From the NCBI GenBank assembly GCA_900314715.1, contig OMWI01000035.1, positions 1-64,000 of the forward strand: a stretch of DNA of 64,000 nucleotides. Direction: 5' to 3'. Positions 32,517-41,713 of the stretch are shown one piece after another. Within the stretch, counting starts at the first letter, position 1. The number at the start of each line of letters is the position of its first letter. The stretch is from an uncultured Prevotellaceae bacterium (GTDB taxonomy: Bacteria > Bacteroidota > Bacteroidia > Bacteroidales > Bacteroidaceae). The notes beneath the pieces were generated by a model. That model had not been told where the DNA came from. It searched no databases and saw only the letters and a list, made by a program, of their open reading frames with translations. The position numbers and the translations under genes were made by a program.

Positions 32517-33366
32517 ATGGGAGTGTTTATCAATCCATTTACGGATATAGGATTCAAGAGAATCTTTGGGCAGGAATTCTCCAAGCCATTATTACTGGAC
32601 TTTCTGAATAACCTACTGGTGGGAGAACGAAAGATTGAGAACATTACGTTCCTTGACAAAGAGATGCCAAGAGACATTGAAGGAGAACGCTCTATCATAT
32701 ATTGATGTGCTCTGCGAGACAGAAACGGGTGAGAAAATCATCGTCGAAATGCAAAATCAAAGGCAACCTTTCTTCAAACAGAGAAGCATCTTTTACGCCT
32801 CTGAAGCTATTTCAAGGCAAGCAAGAAAAGGAAGAGAGTGGAGATTTGACATTAAAGCTGTTTATCTGATAGCTTTCTTGAACTTCACTTTAGAAGATAT
32901 CGGAACAACATTCCGAACTGACGTTGCCCTGTTGGACATGAGAACTAAAGAGGTCTTCTCGGACAAGATAAGACTCATCTATTTGCAACTGCCCTATTTC
33001 AACAAAGAAGCAGATGAATGTGAGAATGATTTTGAACGTTGGATTTATGTGTTGAAGAATATGGAAACTATCAACAGACTCCCATGGACGGCAAAAAGTG
33101 CCGTATTTAAAAGACTGGAAGAAATTGCCGAGGTGAGGGCACTCACCAAAGAGGAGCAAATGCAATATGACCATGCCCTGAAAGTATACCGCGACAATTA
33201 CAATACTTTTCAAGGAGCTATTGAAGAGGGAACGAAAGAAGGTAGAGAAAAAGGTAGAGCTGACAAAACCAAGGAAGTAGCTCAGAACATGAAAAAAATG
33301 GGAATGTCAATCGAGCAAATTGCTCAAGCCTGCGGAATCTCTGTAGAGGAAGCGGAAAAACTATAA
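32517..33366 (+). pseudogene. Rpn-like PD-(D/E)XK nuclease (transposase-related), broken by a one-base frameshift
   Basis: The first frame (32517-32705) gives the usual N-terminus, FINPFTDIGFKRIFGQEF..LLLDFLNNLL, and ends at IEGERSIIY. The rest continues in the next frame from about 32703 (DVLCETETGEKIIVEMQNQ to VEEAEKL at 33366). One extra T at 32702-32703 explains the break, and removing it would give about 282 aa. The family (Rpn/YhgA, PDDEXK_2) holds DNA endonucleases that promote recombination; the catalytic Asp of YDVLC and the ExQ of VEMQNQ flank the break. The C-terminus has the usual repeated charged helix (EEGTKEGREKGRAD). The frameshift may be natural decay, a sequencing error or programmed. 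It is oriented with, but separate from, the surface-protein genes. Confidence 0.8.
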
Positions 33367-33404
33367 ACGACTTAAATTTTATTCATATTATAAACTTAAA
33401 CATT

Positions 33405-36400
33405 ATGTTAAAACAATTACGTTATTTCTTTACGCTCATGCTGCTGGCAGTGGCAAGCGTAGGATTCGCTGGAACTATTGTTTTCGGCGATTTGGAATTG
33501 GAGAACGGTGTGCAATACACTGACCCATTCGATGGCGGAGACTTTACCGTAACATTCGCTGGAGGCGGCAACGACGGTAAGTATTACACAACAGGTTCTG
33601 GTATCCGCGTTTACGGTGATGGCACTATGACCATCGCAGCAAAAAGCGGCACACTCACAAGTATCACTGTTACATTTTCTGGTACCTACAAACCTGAATC
33701 TGGCGATGTTGTTGATACTGGTTCTTATGATGCAGAAACTGGCGTTTGGGAAGGAAGTGCTTCTCAAGTAACATTTACTCGTCCTTCTGGCCAAGGTCAC
33801 TGGAGAATACAAAAAGTTGAAGCAACAGTCTCTGGTGGCGTTCAAAAGGAAGCCGCAGAATTGTCTTTTGGTGAAAACAAGGCATTTACCGTTGAACCAA
33901 ATGCAGATTTCGAAGCCCCTGAGTTGGATAATCCCAATGAACTTGATGTAACGTATTCTTCTTCTGATGAAGATATCGCACTTGTTGATGAGACTACCGG
34001 TGAAGTTGTTATAGGTAGCAAAGAAGGTACAGTTACCATTACTGCCACTTCAGAAGAAACCGATGATTACTATGCAGGAAGAGCTTCTTACACCATTACT
34101 GTAAAAGCCCCTGTTCAGGCATTAGCAAATATTGCAGCTCTGACAGAACAGACAGAGGCTGGCGAATATGCAGTTAAGTTGAACAACGCTGTTGTTACAT
34201 ACGTAAATGGCAACTATGCTTACATCCAAGATGAAAGCGGTGCAGTGGTAATGTATAAGAGTGGTCATGGTCTGACAGCTGGACAGGTTCTCAATGGTAC
34301 AGCCACCGTTACACTCCAGATTCGCAATTCTAACCCACAGATTACCGCACTCTCTGGTATCGAAGCTACTGATGGTACAGCACCAGAACCAACAGAGGTT
34401 GCTGCTGACGCATGGAGTACTCCTATCGCAACTGTCCTGAGCCAGTATTTCAAGGTGACAGGTGCTACAATCACAAAAGATGGAACTAAGTATTATGTAC
34501 AACTTGGTGACGAGACTGTTCAGCTCTACGGACAAGCTGGAGCAAATCCTGTATCTGTAGCCAGTCTTGAACCTACTTATACCATCATTGGTTTCCCGAC
34601 ATTGTATAACACAACCAAAGAGCTTCAAATCTTTGTTCAGCCCATACCTGAAGAAGAAGTTGTAGTTGTTCCTACTCCAACATTCAATCCTGCAGCTGGA
34701 GCGGTTGAGGCTGGCACAACAGTAACGATTGAACTTCCTGAGGGAGCTGAAGGTATTGAGTATTCATTTGATCAGCATACATGGAATGAATACACAGCTC
34801 CTATTGAGATTACAGAAGCTACCACTATTTATGCTCGTGCATACGACCAAGATGACAACTATAGCGAGGTTGTTTCAGCTAAATACACTATCAAGGAAGA
34901 AGTTCCCACACAAGACGTTGTCATCGTTGAGGAAGACAAGACGACATTCCTCTTCAATACTCCTGGCAATGAGTGGGGATTCCCGACAGATTATACTACA
35001 GAAGCCGCAGAGTTCACTGCAAACGGTAAAACCATAGAGGTTGGTGGACCAGAAGGATATAAATATAATACATCTGATAAATATCTTATTTTCGGTAAAA
35101 CAGATGCTTACATTACATTGCCCGCCTTCGACTTCCCTGTTGGAAAGATTGAAGTTGTAGGTAGAGAACTGGTGCTAAAGGAACTAACGAATACATTATT
35201 CCTGCCAACTATCAGACAGCAGGTACTGTTTATACTCTGAAAGTGACCAATAACTACAACTCTCAGGTTACTCAGATTATTGTCTATAAGGCTGACGGTA
35301 CTGTTGTATTAGCCGATCCAGAGTTGGCATACGGAGTTGAGACATTCACAGCTACTATTGGTGAGGACAATGAATTCCCAGTATTGTCTAACCCCAATGA
35401 ACTCCCTGTAACTTACACATCATCTGATGAGAACGTAGCAACAATTGACGAAGATGGTAACATCACTCTCGTTGCTGCTGGTGAGACAACTATCACCGCT
35501 ACATCTGATGAGACAAGCGAGTTCGAGGCTGGTGAGGCATCTTATCTGCTGGTAGTAGAAGGCGAAGTTACACCAATTGAATATGGCAAATATCAACTCG
35601 TTACCGATGCAAGCACATTGGCAGATGGTGATGAAATCTTAATTGCCTATGTTAATGTTGGTGAAGAAGCTACTGTAGCACAAGCTATTGGCTCAGAACA
35701 AGCAGCTAATAATCGCCCTGCAGTTGACGTAACATACAATGATGATGAAACTCTCACACCAGACGCTACTGCTCAAATTATTACTCTTGAAGGCGATGCA
35801 GAGGGTTGGAATTTCAATGTAGGTAACGGCTATCTCTATGCTGCAAGTACAACTAAAAACTGGTTGAGAACAGAAGCTGAGGCTGATGAAAATGCTAAAG
35901 CAACTATCACTATTGATGAAATTGGTGATGCAACTATCGTATTCCAAGGAGAAAACACACGTAATACCTTGCGTTTCAATCCTAACAATGGATCACCTAT
36001 CTTCAGCTGCTACGGATCTACATCTACTACAGGTTCACTTCCACGCATCTACCGCAAGGTGGCAGAAGTAGAAGGAGAGACTATTCCTGTTACTATCAGC
36101 TCTGCTGAATGGGCAACATTGTATTACAGCGACAAGGCATTTGAGATTCCTGAAGGCGTTACCGCTAAGATTGTAGTTGCAATTGACGACAATGATGTAA
36201 TCGATTTTGAAGACCTTAATGGTATTATCCCCGCAGGTACTGCCGTTGCTCTCAATGGTCCTCAAGGCACATACGACTTCAAGGTAGTGAATGATGAGAC
36301 TGTCGCTCCTGCAAACAACTTGCTTAGAGGCTTTGATGTACCCCATTTGACAGAGGGTGGTGACATTTACTACAAGCTCACTGTTAAGAACGACAAAGTT

Positions 36401-36673
36401 GGCTTCTACTGGGGTGAAGAAAATGGTGAAGCATTCGAGAGTGGCGAACACAAGGCTTACCTCGCAATTCCTGCTGGTGCTTCTAACGCTAAGTTCTTCG
36501 TTCTCGGCACAGCTGGCGACCTCGTAAGCGAAGATGGTGGATTCGTTGACGGAATCAATGAAGTTACTGCTTCTGACAGCAAGAACGAATACTTCAACCT
36601 CAATGGTACTCGCGTGAACTCGCTCCGCAAGGGTATCTACATTGTAGGTGGCAAGAAAGTTGTTATCAAATAA
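33405..36673 (+). pseudogene. Large secreted surface protein with sorting C-terminus, split by a frameshift
   Basis: Frame 1 (33405-35240) starts with a signal peptide (YFFTLMLLAVASVGFAG) and holds a beta-sandwich domain (about 22-150), a Big_2-like Ig domain (about 155-230), an OB-fold-like domain (about 235-430) and a chitobiase/Fn3-like domain near 435-505. It ends soon after KIEVVGRE. Frame 2 (to 36673) continues the same architecture: GAKGTNEYIIPANYQ, a second Big_2 domain, further domains and the end GIYIVGGKKVVIK, a Prevotella-type type IX C-terminus. The switch falls near 35166-35175. From remembered relatives, about 20 residues may also be missing there, which suggests a real deletion. 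It is paralogous to the gene at 41714-44176. Confidence 0.75.
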
Positions 36674-36698
36674 GTATATTTTTAACAAAAAAAGAGAT

Positions 36699-36863
36699 AT
36701 GAAAAAGTATGTAAAGCCATCTATTGCTATGGTAAACTATGATGAGTTCATTATGGCTGCAATGAGTCTCCATGATGAAATTGGCGATGGACAACTTGGC
36801 AAGGAAGCATTCTTCGAAGAGGAAGAGGCTCCAGCAGCAAACCTCAGTGTTTGGGATGAATAG
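36699..36863 (+). CDS. Small acidic peptide of the MKKY..KPSI family (copy 1)
   Basis: 54 aa, no signal peptide. The N-terminus MKKYVKPSIA is basic, the middle is AAMSLHDEIGDGQLGKEAFF, and the C-terminus is acidic (EEEEA) and ends SVWDE. An A-rich ribosome site (AAAGAGAT) sits before the ATG at 36699, 25 nt after the surface-protein stop. A second copy lies at 44218-44385 in the same position after a paralogous surface protein. The central part is nearly the same in both, while the codons differ at third positions, which indicates selection on the peptide. Similar short peptides ending in WD(D/E) are common in Prevotella/Bacteroides by my recollection, with no known role. Precursor, chaperone or signalling roles are all possible. 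Confidence 0.8.
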   Translation: MKKYVKPSIAMVNYDEFIMAAMSLHDEIGDGQLGKEAFFEEEEAPAANLSVWDE

Positions 36864-36879
36864 TCCTCGTCGTTAATTC

Positions 36880-36935
36880 AAAATCCACTAAGGCTTCATT
36901 TGGTGACAAGTGTTTGCCTTAGTGGATTTTTTTCT
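36880..36935 (+). terminator. Terminator after peptide copy 1
   Basis: A perfect 15-bp stem, 36880-36894 with 36916-36930 (AATCCACTAAGGC and complement), followed by T-rich sequence. It resembles the terminator after peptide copy 2, which contains the same TCCACT/AGTGGA ends. Confidence 0.85.
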
Positions 36936-36969
36936 TCTTGAAACCCTATCATTTAACAAACGAAACAGA

Positions 36970-37896
36970 ATGAAACAAATCAGTATCTTCTTTGCGTGCT
37001 TGTTCAGTAGCTTATTTGCCGTTGCGCAAACATCGGAAAGCATTTCGATTAACGGAACGAGTAGCGATGGTTTCATCACGAACATCACCTTCAACGGAAA
37101 CAATGCGCAACTGACGTATGAAAATGGTTCCAACCAGATGGTTGACATAGCTACTCTCAGTATCGACTTTTCGTATAAGGCTCTGCTCGATGAATCCAAC
37201 GACACACGCAATGCCACCATGCTCAATACGTTTGGTGACAAGACAATTGATGTGGAACTCACCCGCAACATCGCTAAAGGCCAATGGAATGCGATTTGCT
37301 TGCCTTTCGCCATGACTGCCAGTCAAATAGCAACTGTTTTTGGCAATGGTACGAAAGTGGCAACTCTCACCAGCGCTCAAGATGGCGTGTTGGATTTCAC
37401 AACCACAGAGAGCATTGAGGCAGGTATTCCCTGCATCATCAATCCTACTAATTCAGTTACAACTATCGCATTGGATGACGTGGATTTGCAAAACCTCACG
37501 GCTGGAGGTTCGGTAAACACAGTCGATTATGCTTTCATAGGAACGATGTCAACTGTTTCTCCTACGGGAAACAATTACTATATCGACGCCGACAACAAGG
37601 TTAAGAAACTTGACGAAGGCAGTAATGTCAAGGCATTCCGCGCTTACCTCTCATCTAACGGAGAGGCTATCAACTCGTTCACCATCGACGGTGAGGCCAT
37701 AGACACAGATGGCCTCTTAGGTGACGTGAATGGAGACGGATTTGTGAATATTACGGATGTGGTTCTATTAGTGGAGCATATCCTCAACGTTGAGAACCCA
37801 TCGTTTATCATGGAAAATGCAGACATCAACTCCGATAACACTATCAACATCACGGATGCTACCTTGTTGGTGAATATCATTTTGGGGCATGAGTAA
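36970..37896 (+). CDS. Secreted protein with dockerin-like C-terminus
   Basis: 308 aa. Signal peptide ISIFFACLFSSLFAVAQ. The mature part (about 20-245) contains a module with ELTRNIAKGQWNAICLPFAMT and many short beta strands. It is followed by a dockerin-type pair of calcium loops: LGDVNGDGFVNITDVVLLVE near 252 and ADINSDNTINITDATLLVN near 285. The start follows the terminator by about 40 nt. The role is unknown; dockerins bind cohesins, but no cohesin is in the window, and in Prevotella such tails may serve another purpose. The next gene begins 24 nt later in the same direction, so the two are probably cotranscribed. Confidence 0.8.
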   Translation: MKQISIFFACLFSSLFAVAQTSESISINGTSSDGFITNITFNGNNAQLTYENGSNQMVDIATLSIDFSYKALLDESNDTRNATMLNTFGDKTIDVELTRNIAKGQWNAICLPFAMTASQIATVFGNGTKVATLTSAQDGVLDFTTTESIEAGIPCIINPTNSVTTIALDDVDLQNLTAGGSVNTVDYAFIGTMSTVSPTGNNYYIDADNKVKKLDEGSNVKAFRAYLSSNGEAINSFTIDGEAIDTDGLLGDVNGDGFVNITDVVLLVEHILNVENPSFIMENADINSDNTINITDATLLVNIILGHE

Positions 37897-37920
37897 CGGA
37901 AACAATAACGAATAGAAATC

Positions 37921-40782
37921 ATGAAAAAGATACATATTATATTATCTACGCTCCTACTCCTTTTAGGCGGAGTGTCTGTGAATGCACAAACGGTATACGA
38001 TTTCTCTAACTGGGATGCTATCACATATACTAGCACTACCACGAAAGATGGTTTGACCGTTACAGCTTCATCCGAAAAGACTGTCACCGTTGAAGCCAAC
38101 AGTAAATCCATCGACGGTTACACATTCACCAAGATGCTGAAGTTTGGTGGTGGCGGTTCGTCAACGACACGTTATGCAAGCATCGAAATCCCAGGCAATG
38201 GCACTATCACCGCTTATTATATTTCCGGTAAATCAGGGGATGCGCGTACATTGAATATCGCTACAGGTACGTTTAATAACGTGGTAGCTTCTGAGCCCAA
38301 TGACGGAAAAAGTATTGGTAGCATTACCTATTCTTATACAGGCAACGATGCAACCACCGTTTATGTTTATAGTGCTGGTTCTAATATCAACCTCTATGGT
38401 ATCGTGTTTACCGCAGGAGGAAGCACACCAAGCGGAAATGTAACGATTAACCCAGCTACAGAAGGTACACCTTATGCTGACGTGAGCACTCATGCCGTAA
38501 CACAAGACTTGACTTCCAACCAAATGGAAGTGCAACTTAACAATGGCGACATCAAGTATTACAACACCAAAAATCTTTCTTCCGTTAACATCAACAAAGA
38601 GGCTGCCACCGTTACATTGGTGAATGGTGACGGTGAAAACGATGTTTATTACGGAAACGTGAAGCATATCGGATTCACCAAGAAAGCCGAAAGCGGACAA
38701 GAAGGGGACATTATCGACAACGGAATCACCATTACCGAATGCAAGGGATGGCATGAAAGTTGCTATATTGAGTGGACTCCTATTAGCAATGCTAAATCTT
38801 ACAACGTCTATGTGAAGGGTGGCAACTATGCCAATTACACAAAGATAGACGGACCATTGGTGCGCAACTATGGTACATACGGTCGCGCTGACATGGTAGG
38901 ACTGATTGCTGGCACTTATTCGATGAAAGTGGTGGGCGTAGATGCTGATGGCAACGAACTATCAGCCAATGGCGTAGCCAATAACTTGCAAGTCATCAAC
39001 TACAAACGCGAAGGTTTCGCTTTCCTCAACTGGAACGCGGGAGTGGGTGCTTATAAGAACGACGGTTCTCTGAAGAGTGGTGCACGAATTATCTATGTAA
39101 CGGCAGCCACAGCCAAGACCATTACTTGTAATGTCGTTACGGGCGATAAAGGTGAAGTAACCGCTTGCACGGGCTTGCAAGCCATCATCGCCGCATACGA
39201 GAAAGGAAGTGACAAGACTCCTACTGCTTTCCGCATCATAGGTACCATCAACGCTGACGACATGGATTCTTTCGGTAGTTCTGCGGAAGGTTTGCAAATC
39301 AAGGGAAGAAATGCCGATAGCGAACTCAACATCACGCTCGAAGGAATTGGCGAGGATGCTACTATCAAGGGATTCGGTTTTTTAATCAGGAATGCCAAGA
39401 GCTTGGAGTTGCGCAACTTCGCTATCATGAACTTCATGGACGATGGTGTTTCGATGGATACAGACAACAGTAACATCTGGGTACACCATCTCGATGTGTT
39501 CTATGGAAAGAAAGGAAGTGCAGCTGACCAAGTGAAAGGCGATGGTTCGATTGACATTAAGTCTGACTCTAAGTATATCACCGTTTCATATTGCCACTTC
39601 TGGGATGCGGGCAAGTCATCACTTTGCGGTATGAAGAGCGAGAGCGGTCCTAACTATATCAGCTACGACCACAACTGGTTTGACCATAGCGACTCACGCC
39701 ATCCACGTATTCGTACGATGACCGTCCATGTATGGAACAACTATTACGATGGTAATTCCAAGTATGGTGTAGGAGCGGCAATGAACAGTAATGCTTTCGT
39801 GGAAAGCAATTACTTCCGCAATTGCAAGTTCCCAATGCTGTCTTCTTTGCAAGGCAACGATGTATATGCAGGAACCAATACGTATAATAAAGATTATGGC
39901 ACGTTCAGCGGTGAACAGGGCGGTGTTATCAAGTCGTTTGGCAATGTTATCACAGGTTCACAATCTTCCTATTGGGCGTATGGCGCAACCAATATCCTTT
40001 GCAAAGGCACAACAAAATCCGCCTCTTCGATGGGTATTGACACAAAGACTCACTTTGACGCTTACGAGGCAACAAGCCGCAACGAGATAGTACCAAGCAA
40101 CGTGAAGGCATTCGGTGGTGGTCGAACATACGACAACTTCGACACCAATAGCAGCCTCATGTTTAGCTACACACCAGACGCAGCTGCAGACATTCCTGCC
40201 AAGGTAGTGGGTTATTACGGTGCAGGTCGTCTCAATCATGGCGACTTCAAGTGGACATTCAGTGATTCTGAAGACACAAACTCCGAAGTTATTGCAGCCC
40301 TACGGACAGCTATCATCAACTATACTTCTACGTTGGTAGGTATCTATGGCGATGCTAACCAACAAGGAACAGGTGGTGGTGAAGGAGGCAATGACAATCC
40401 TGACAACCCCGACGACCCCACTCCTGGAACAGATATTAGTAGCGATGTGGAATGTAACTTCCAAAATAGCGCACCATCTAATAGTGCGTTCACCATTGCA
40501 GGTAACTATTCGAGCGACAAGGGCACGGCTACCGTAAACGGAACGACTTACACAACGTGTCTGAAAATAGAAAAACAGACCTCAGTGACGTTCACAACCA
40601 CAACAGCGATGACACTCACTCTCGTGTTCGGTAGTCAAGACACCAAATATACCATTAAGGTGGACGGCACTAAGCAAACGGGTAGCAATGGTATCTTAAC
40701 CGTTGACATCGATGCTGGTGAGCATACGTTGACTAAGGCAGATACAGGAAATCTTTTCTATATCGGTTTGAAAGCTAAGTAA
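37921..40782 (+). CDS. Secreted pectate lyase, PL1, with accessory domains
   Basis: A 953-aa protein. Signal peptide IHIILSTLLLLLGGVSVNAQ, then a beta-sandwich domain (about 22-165), an Fn3-like domain (about 275-360), then a PL1 beta-helix at about 380-800. Catalytic-site signs are VHHLDVFYGKKG near 520, the calcium-binding aspartates and the arginine-bearing SDSRHPRIRTM near 590-600, which is the PL1 signature vicinity. A Gly-Asn-Asp-Pro-rich linker near 820-840 leads to a C-terminal beta domain of about 110 residues. It cuts homogalacturonan by beta-elimination and works with the PL11 lyase 6 kb upstream. No type IX C-terminal motif is evident. Confidence 0.88.
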   Translation: MKKIHIILSTLLLLLGGVSVNAQTVYDFSNWDAITYTSTTTKDGLTVTASSEKTVTVEANSKSIDGYTFTKMLKFGGGGSSTTRYASIEIPGNGTITAYYISGKSGDARTLNIATGTFNNVVASEPNDGKSIGSITYSYTGNDATTVYVYSAGSNINLYGIVFTAGGSTPSGNVTINPATEGTPYADVSTHAVTQDLTSNQMEVQLNNGDIKYYNTKNLSSVNINKEAATVTLVNGDGENDVYYGNVKHIGFTKKAESGQEGDIIDNGITITECKGWHESCYIEWTPISNAKSYNVYVKGGNYANYTKIDGPLVRNYGTYGRADMVGLIAGTYSMKVVGVDADGNELSANGVANNLQVINYKREGFAFLNWNAGVGAYKNDGSLKSGARIIYVTAATAKTITCNVVTGDKGEVTACTGLQAIIAAYEKGSDKTPTAFRIIGTINADDMDSFGSSAEGLQIKGRNADSELNITLEGIGEDATIKGFGFLIRNAKSLELRNFAIMNFMDDGVSMDTDNSNIWVHHLDVFYGKKGSAADQVKGDGSIDIKSDSKYITVSYCHFWDAGKSSLCGMKSESGPNYISYDHNWFDHSDSRHPRIRTMTVHVWNNYYDGNSKYGVGAAMNSNAFVESNYFRNCKFPMLSSLQGNDVYAGTNTYNKDYGTFSGEQGGVIKSFGNVITGSQSSYWAYGATNILCKGTTKSASSMGIDTKTHFDAYEATSRNEIVPSNVKAFGGGRTYDNFDTNSSLMFSYTPDAAADIPAKVVGYYGAGRLNHGDFKWTFSDSEDTNSEVIAALRTAIINYTSTLVGIYGDANQQGTGGGEGGNDNPDNPDDPTPGTDISSDVECNFQNSAPSNSAFTIAGNYSSDKGTATVNGTTYTTCLKIEKQTSVTFTTTTAMTLTLVFGSQDTKYTIKVDGTKQTGSNGILTVDIDAGEHTLTKADTGNLFYIGLKAK

Positions 40783-40822
40783 TATTTTGTTCGAAAAAGT
40801 GGTAATAATAATATAAAAAACC

Positions 40823-41086
40823 ATGAAACAAATAAAATTGATAATGGCATTCGTTGCCATGATGTTTCTGATGGTCAGTTGCGATGATGATAAGGTAGTC
40901 TCTCCAGATCAGTTACCTGCAGCTGCCAAGTCGTATCTCCAAACGAATCAACCAGATGCTAAAATCCTTTTTGTCAAGAAAGACCGTGAGCTGTTTAGCA
41001 CGAAGTATAAGGTGCAACTGGACAATCGCATGGAAATCGAGTTCGATGGTGACGGCTTACCCATAGACATGGATATGGACGATTAA
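40823..41086 (+). CDS. Small PepSY-like lipoprotein
   Basis: 87 aa. Lipoprotein signal with lipobox LMVSC (Cys about 18), then a PepSY-like/BLIP-like unit: PDQLPAAAKSYLQTNQPDA followed by KVQLDNRMEIEFDGDGLPID. Family members usually have two such units; this one has a single unit and ends in a Met/Asp-rich tail (DMDMDD). Proposed roles include inhibition of periplasmic proteases, not proven. It lies 40 nt after the pectate lyase and is followed by a strong terminator. Confidence 0.82.
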   Translation: MKQIKLIMAFVAMMFLMVSCDDDKVVSPDQLPAAAKSYLQTNQPDAKILFVKKDRELFSTKYKVQLDNRMEIEFDGDGLPIDMDMDD

Positions 41087-41110
41087 TCGCCATCATGACA
41101 AACCAAGAAC

Positions 41111-41151
41111 AATCCCCCACCGTTTCTTCATGGAAATGATGGGGGATTTTT
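41111..41151 (+). terminator. Terminator after the pectate-lyase operon
   Basis: AATCCCCCA (41111-41119) pairs with TGGGGGATT (41140-41148), with an inner extension, followed by TTTT. Confidence 0.85.
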
Positions 41152-41156
41152 AAGCC

Positions 41157-41222
41157 AAATGATACACTTAGAAAACGTAAACGATACACTTAGACAGCGT
41201 AAACGATATGTTTATGAATTTC
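41157..41222. repeat. 22-nt periodic array D (three units)
   Basis: Units start at 41157, 41179 and 41201, each AAA(C/T)GATA at the left end, with CACTTAGA in the first two and TGTTTATG in the third. The array begins 6 nt after the terminator. Confidence 0.8.
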
Positions 41223-41305
41223 AAATTTGAAGACTGTCAGATTTCGTCATACTCACCATAACATACAAGTGACGGAGGGTGATTTACCTTCTGGATTTGT
41301 TGGTC

Positions 41306-41418
41306 TGTGACAGATGTGACAGATAAAACAGCAACTTTCTCTATAGGTAATTATTTACCCCGAGACTAAATGATTTCCTTATACGCAAGTTATATATCTA
41401 TCTGTCACATCTGTCACA
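41306..41418. repeat. Hairpin with TGTGACAGA-repeat arms
   Basis: 20-bp perfect arms: 41306-41325 (two TGTGACAGA words) and 41399-41418. The loop is 73 nt. A short direct repeat, AGATTTCGTC-n-ACTCAC, lies on both sides (near 41238 and 41427). The arm vocabulary (GTGACA) is shared with the element at 32079-32406. Confidence 0.8.
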
Positions 41419-41713
41419 CACAACAAAGATTTCGTCTAACTCACATTTTAGAATTCCTTATCCCGAACTGGGATAAGACAACAAACCAACAATCTCAAGC
41501 CGAAAGACTATTATTTGCGGTTTTTAAGTTCCAAAAAACGAAAAAACATCCAGTTTTTATTTTTTTTCAAAAAAATAGTGTAAAATATTGATTATCATTG
41601 TGCATTTATTAAAAAAAAACACTAACTTTGCACAATTAAGTGTAAATCTGAATAATCTACAAACGAAGAACTTAGAACTAAGATATATTATTAATAATTT
41701 AAAATTAAAACAA
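41419..41713 (+). other. Leader of the second surface protein
   Basis: This AT-rich stretch holds TAACTTTG at 41623-41630 as a -7 box, with TTG near 41598 as a weak -33. The transcript leader is then about 70 nt. Otherwise I see nothing functional in it. An alternative start at 41588 lies upstream of the box and is rejected. Confidence 0.5.

Noticed and set aside
32690-32715. Programmed frameshift in the Rpn-like gene
   Set aside because: No A- or T-run slippery heptamer or following stem is visible at the site; a simple one-base insertion is the plainer reading.
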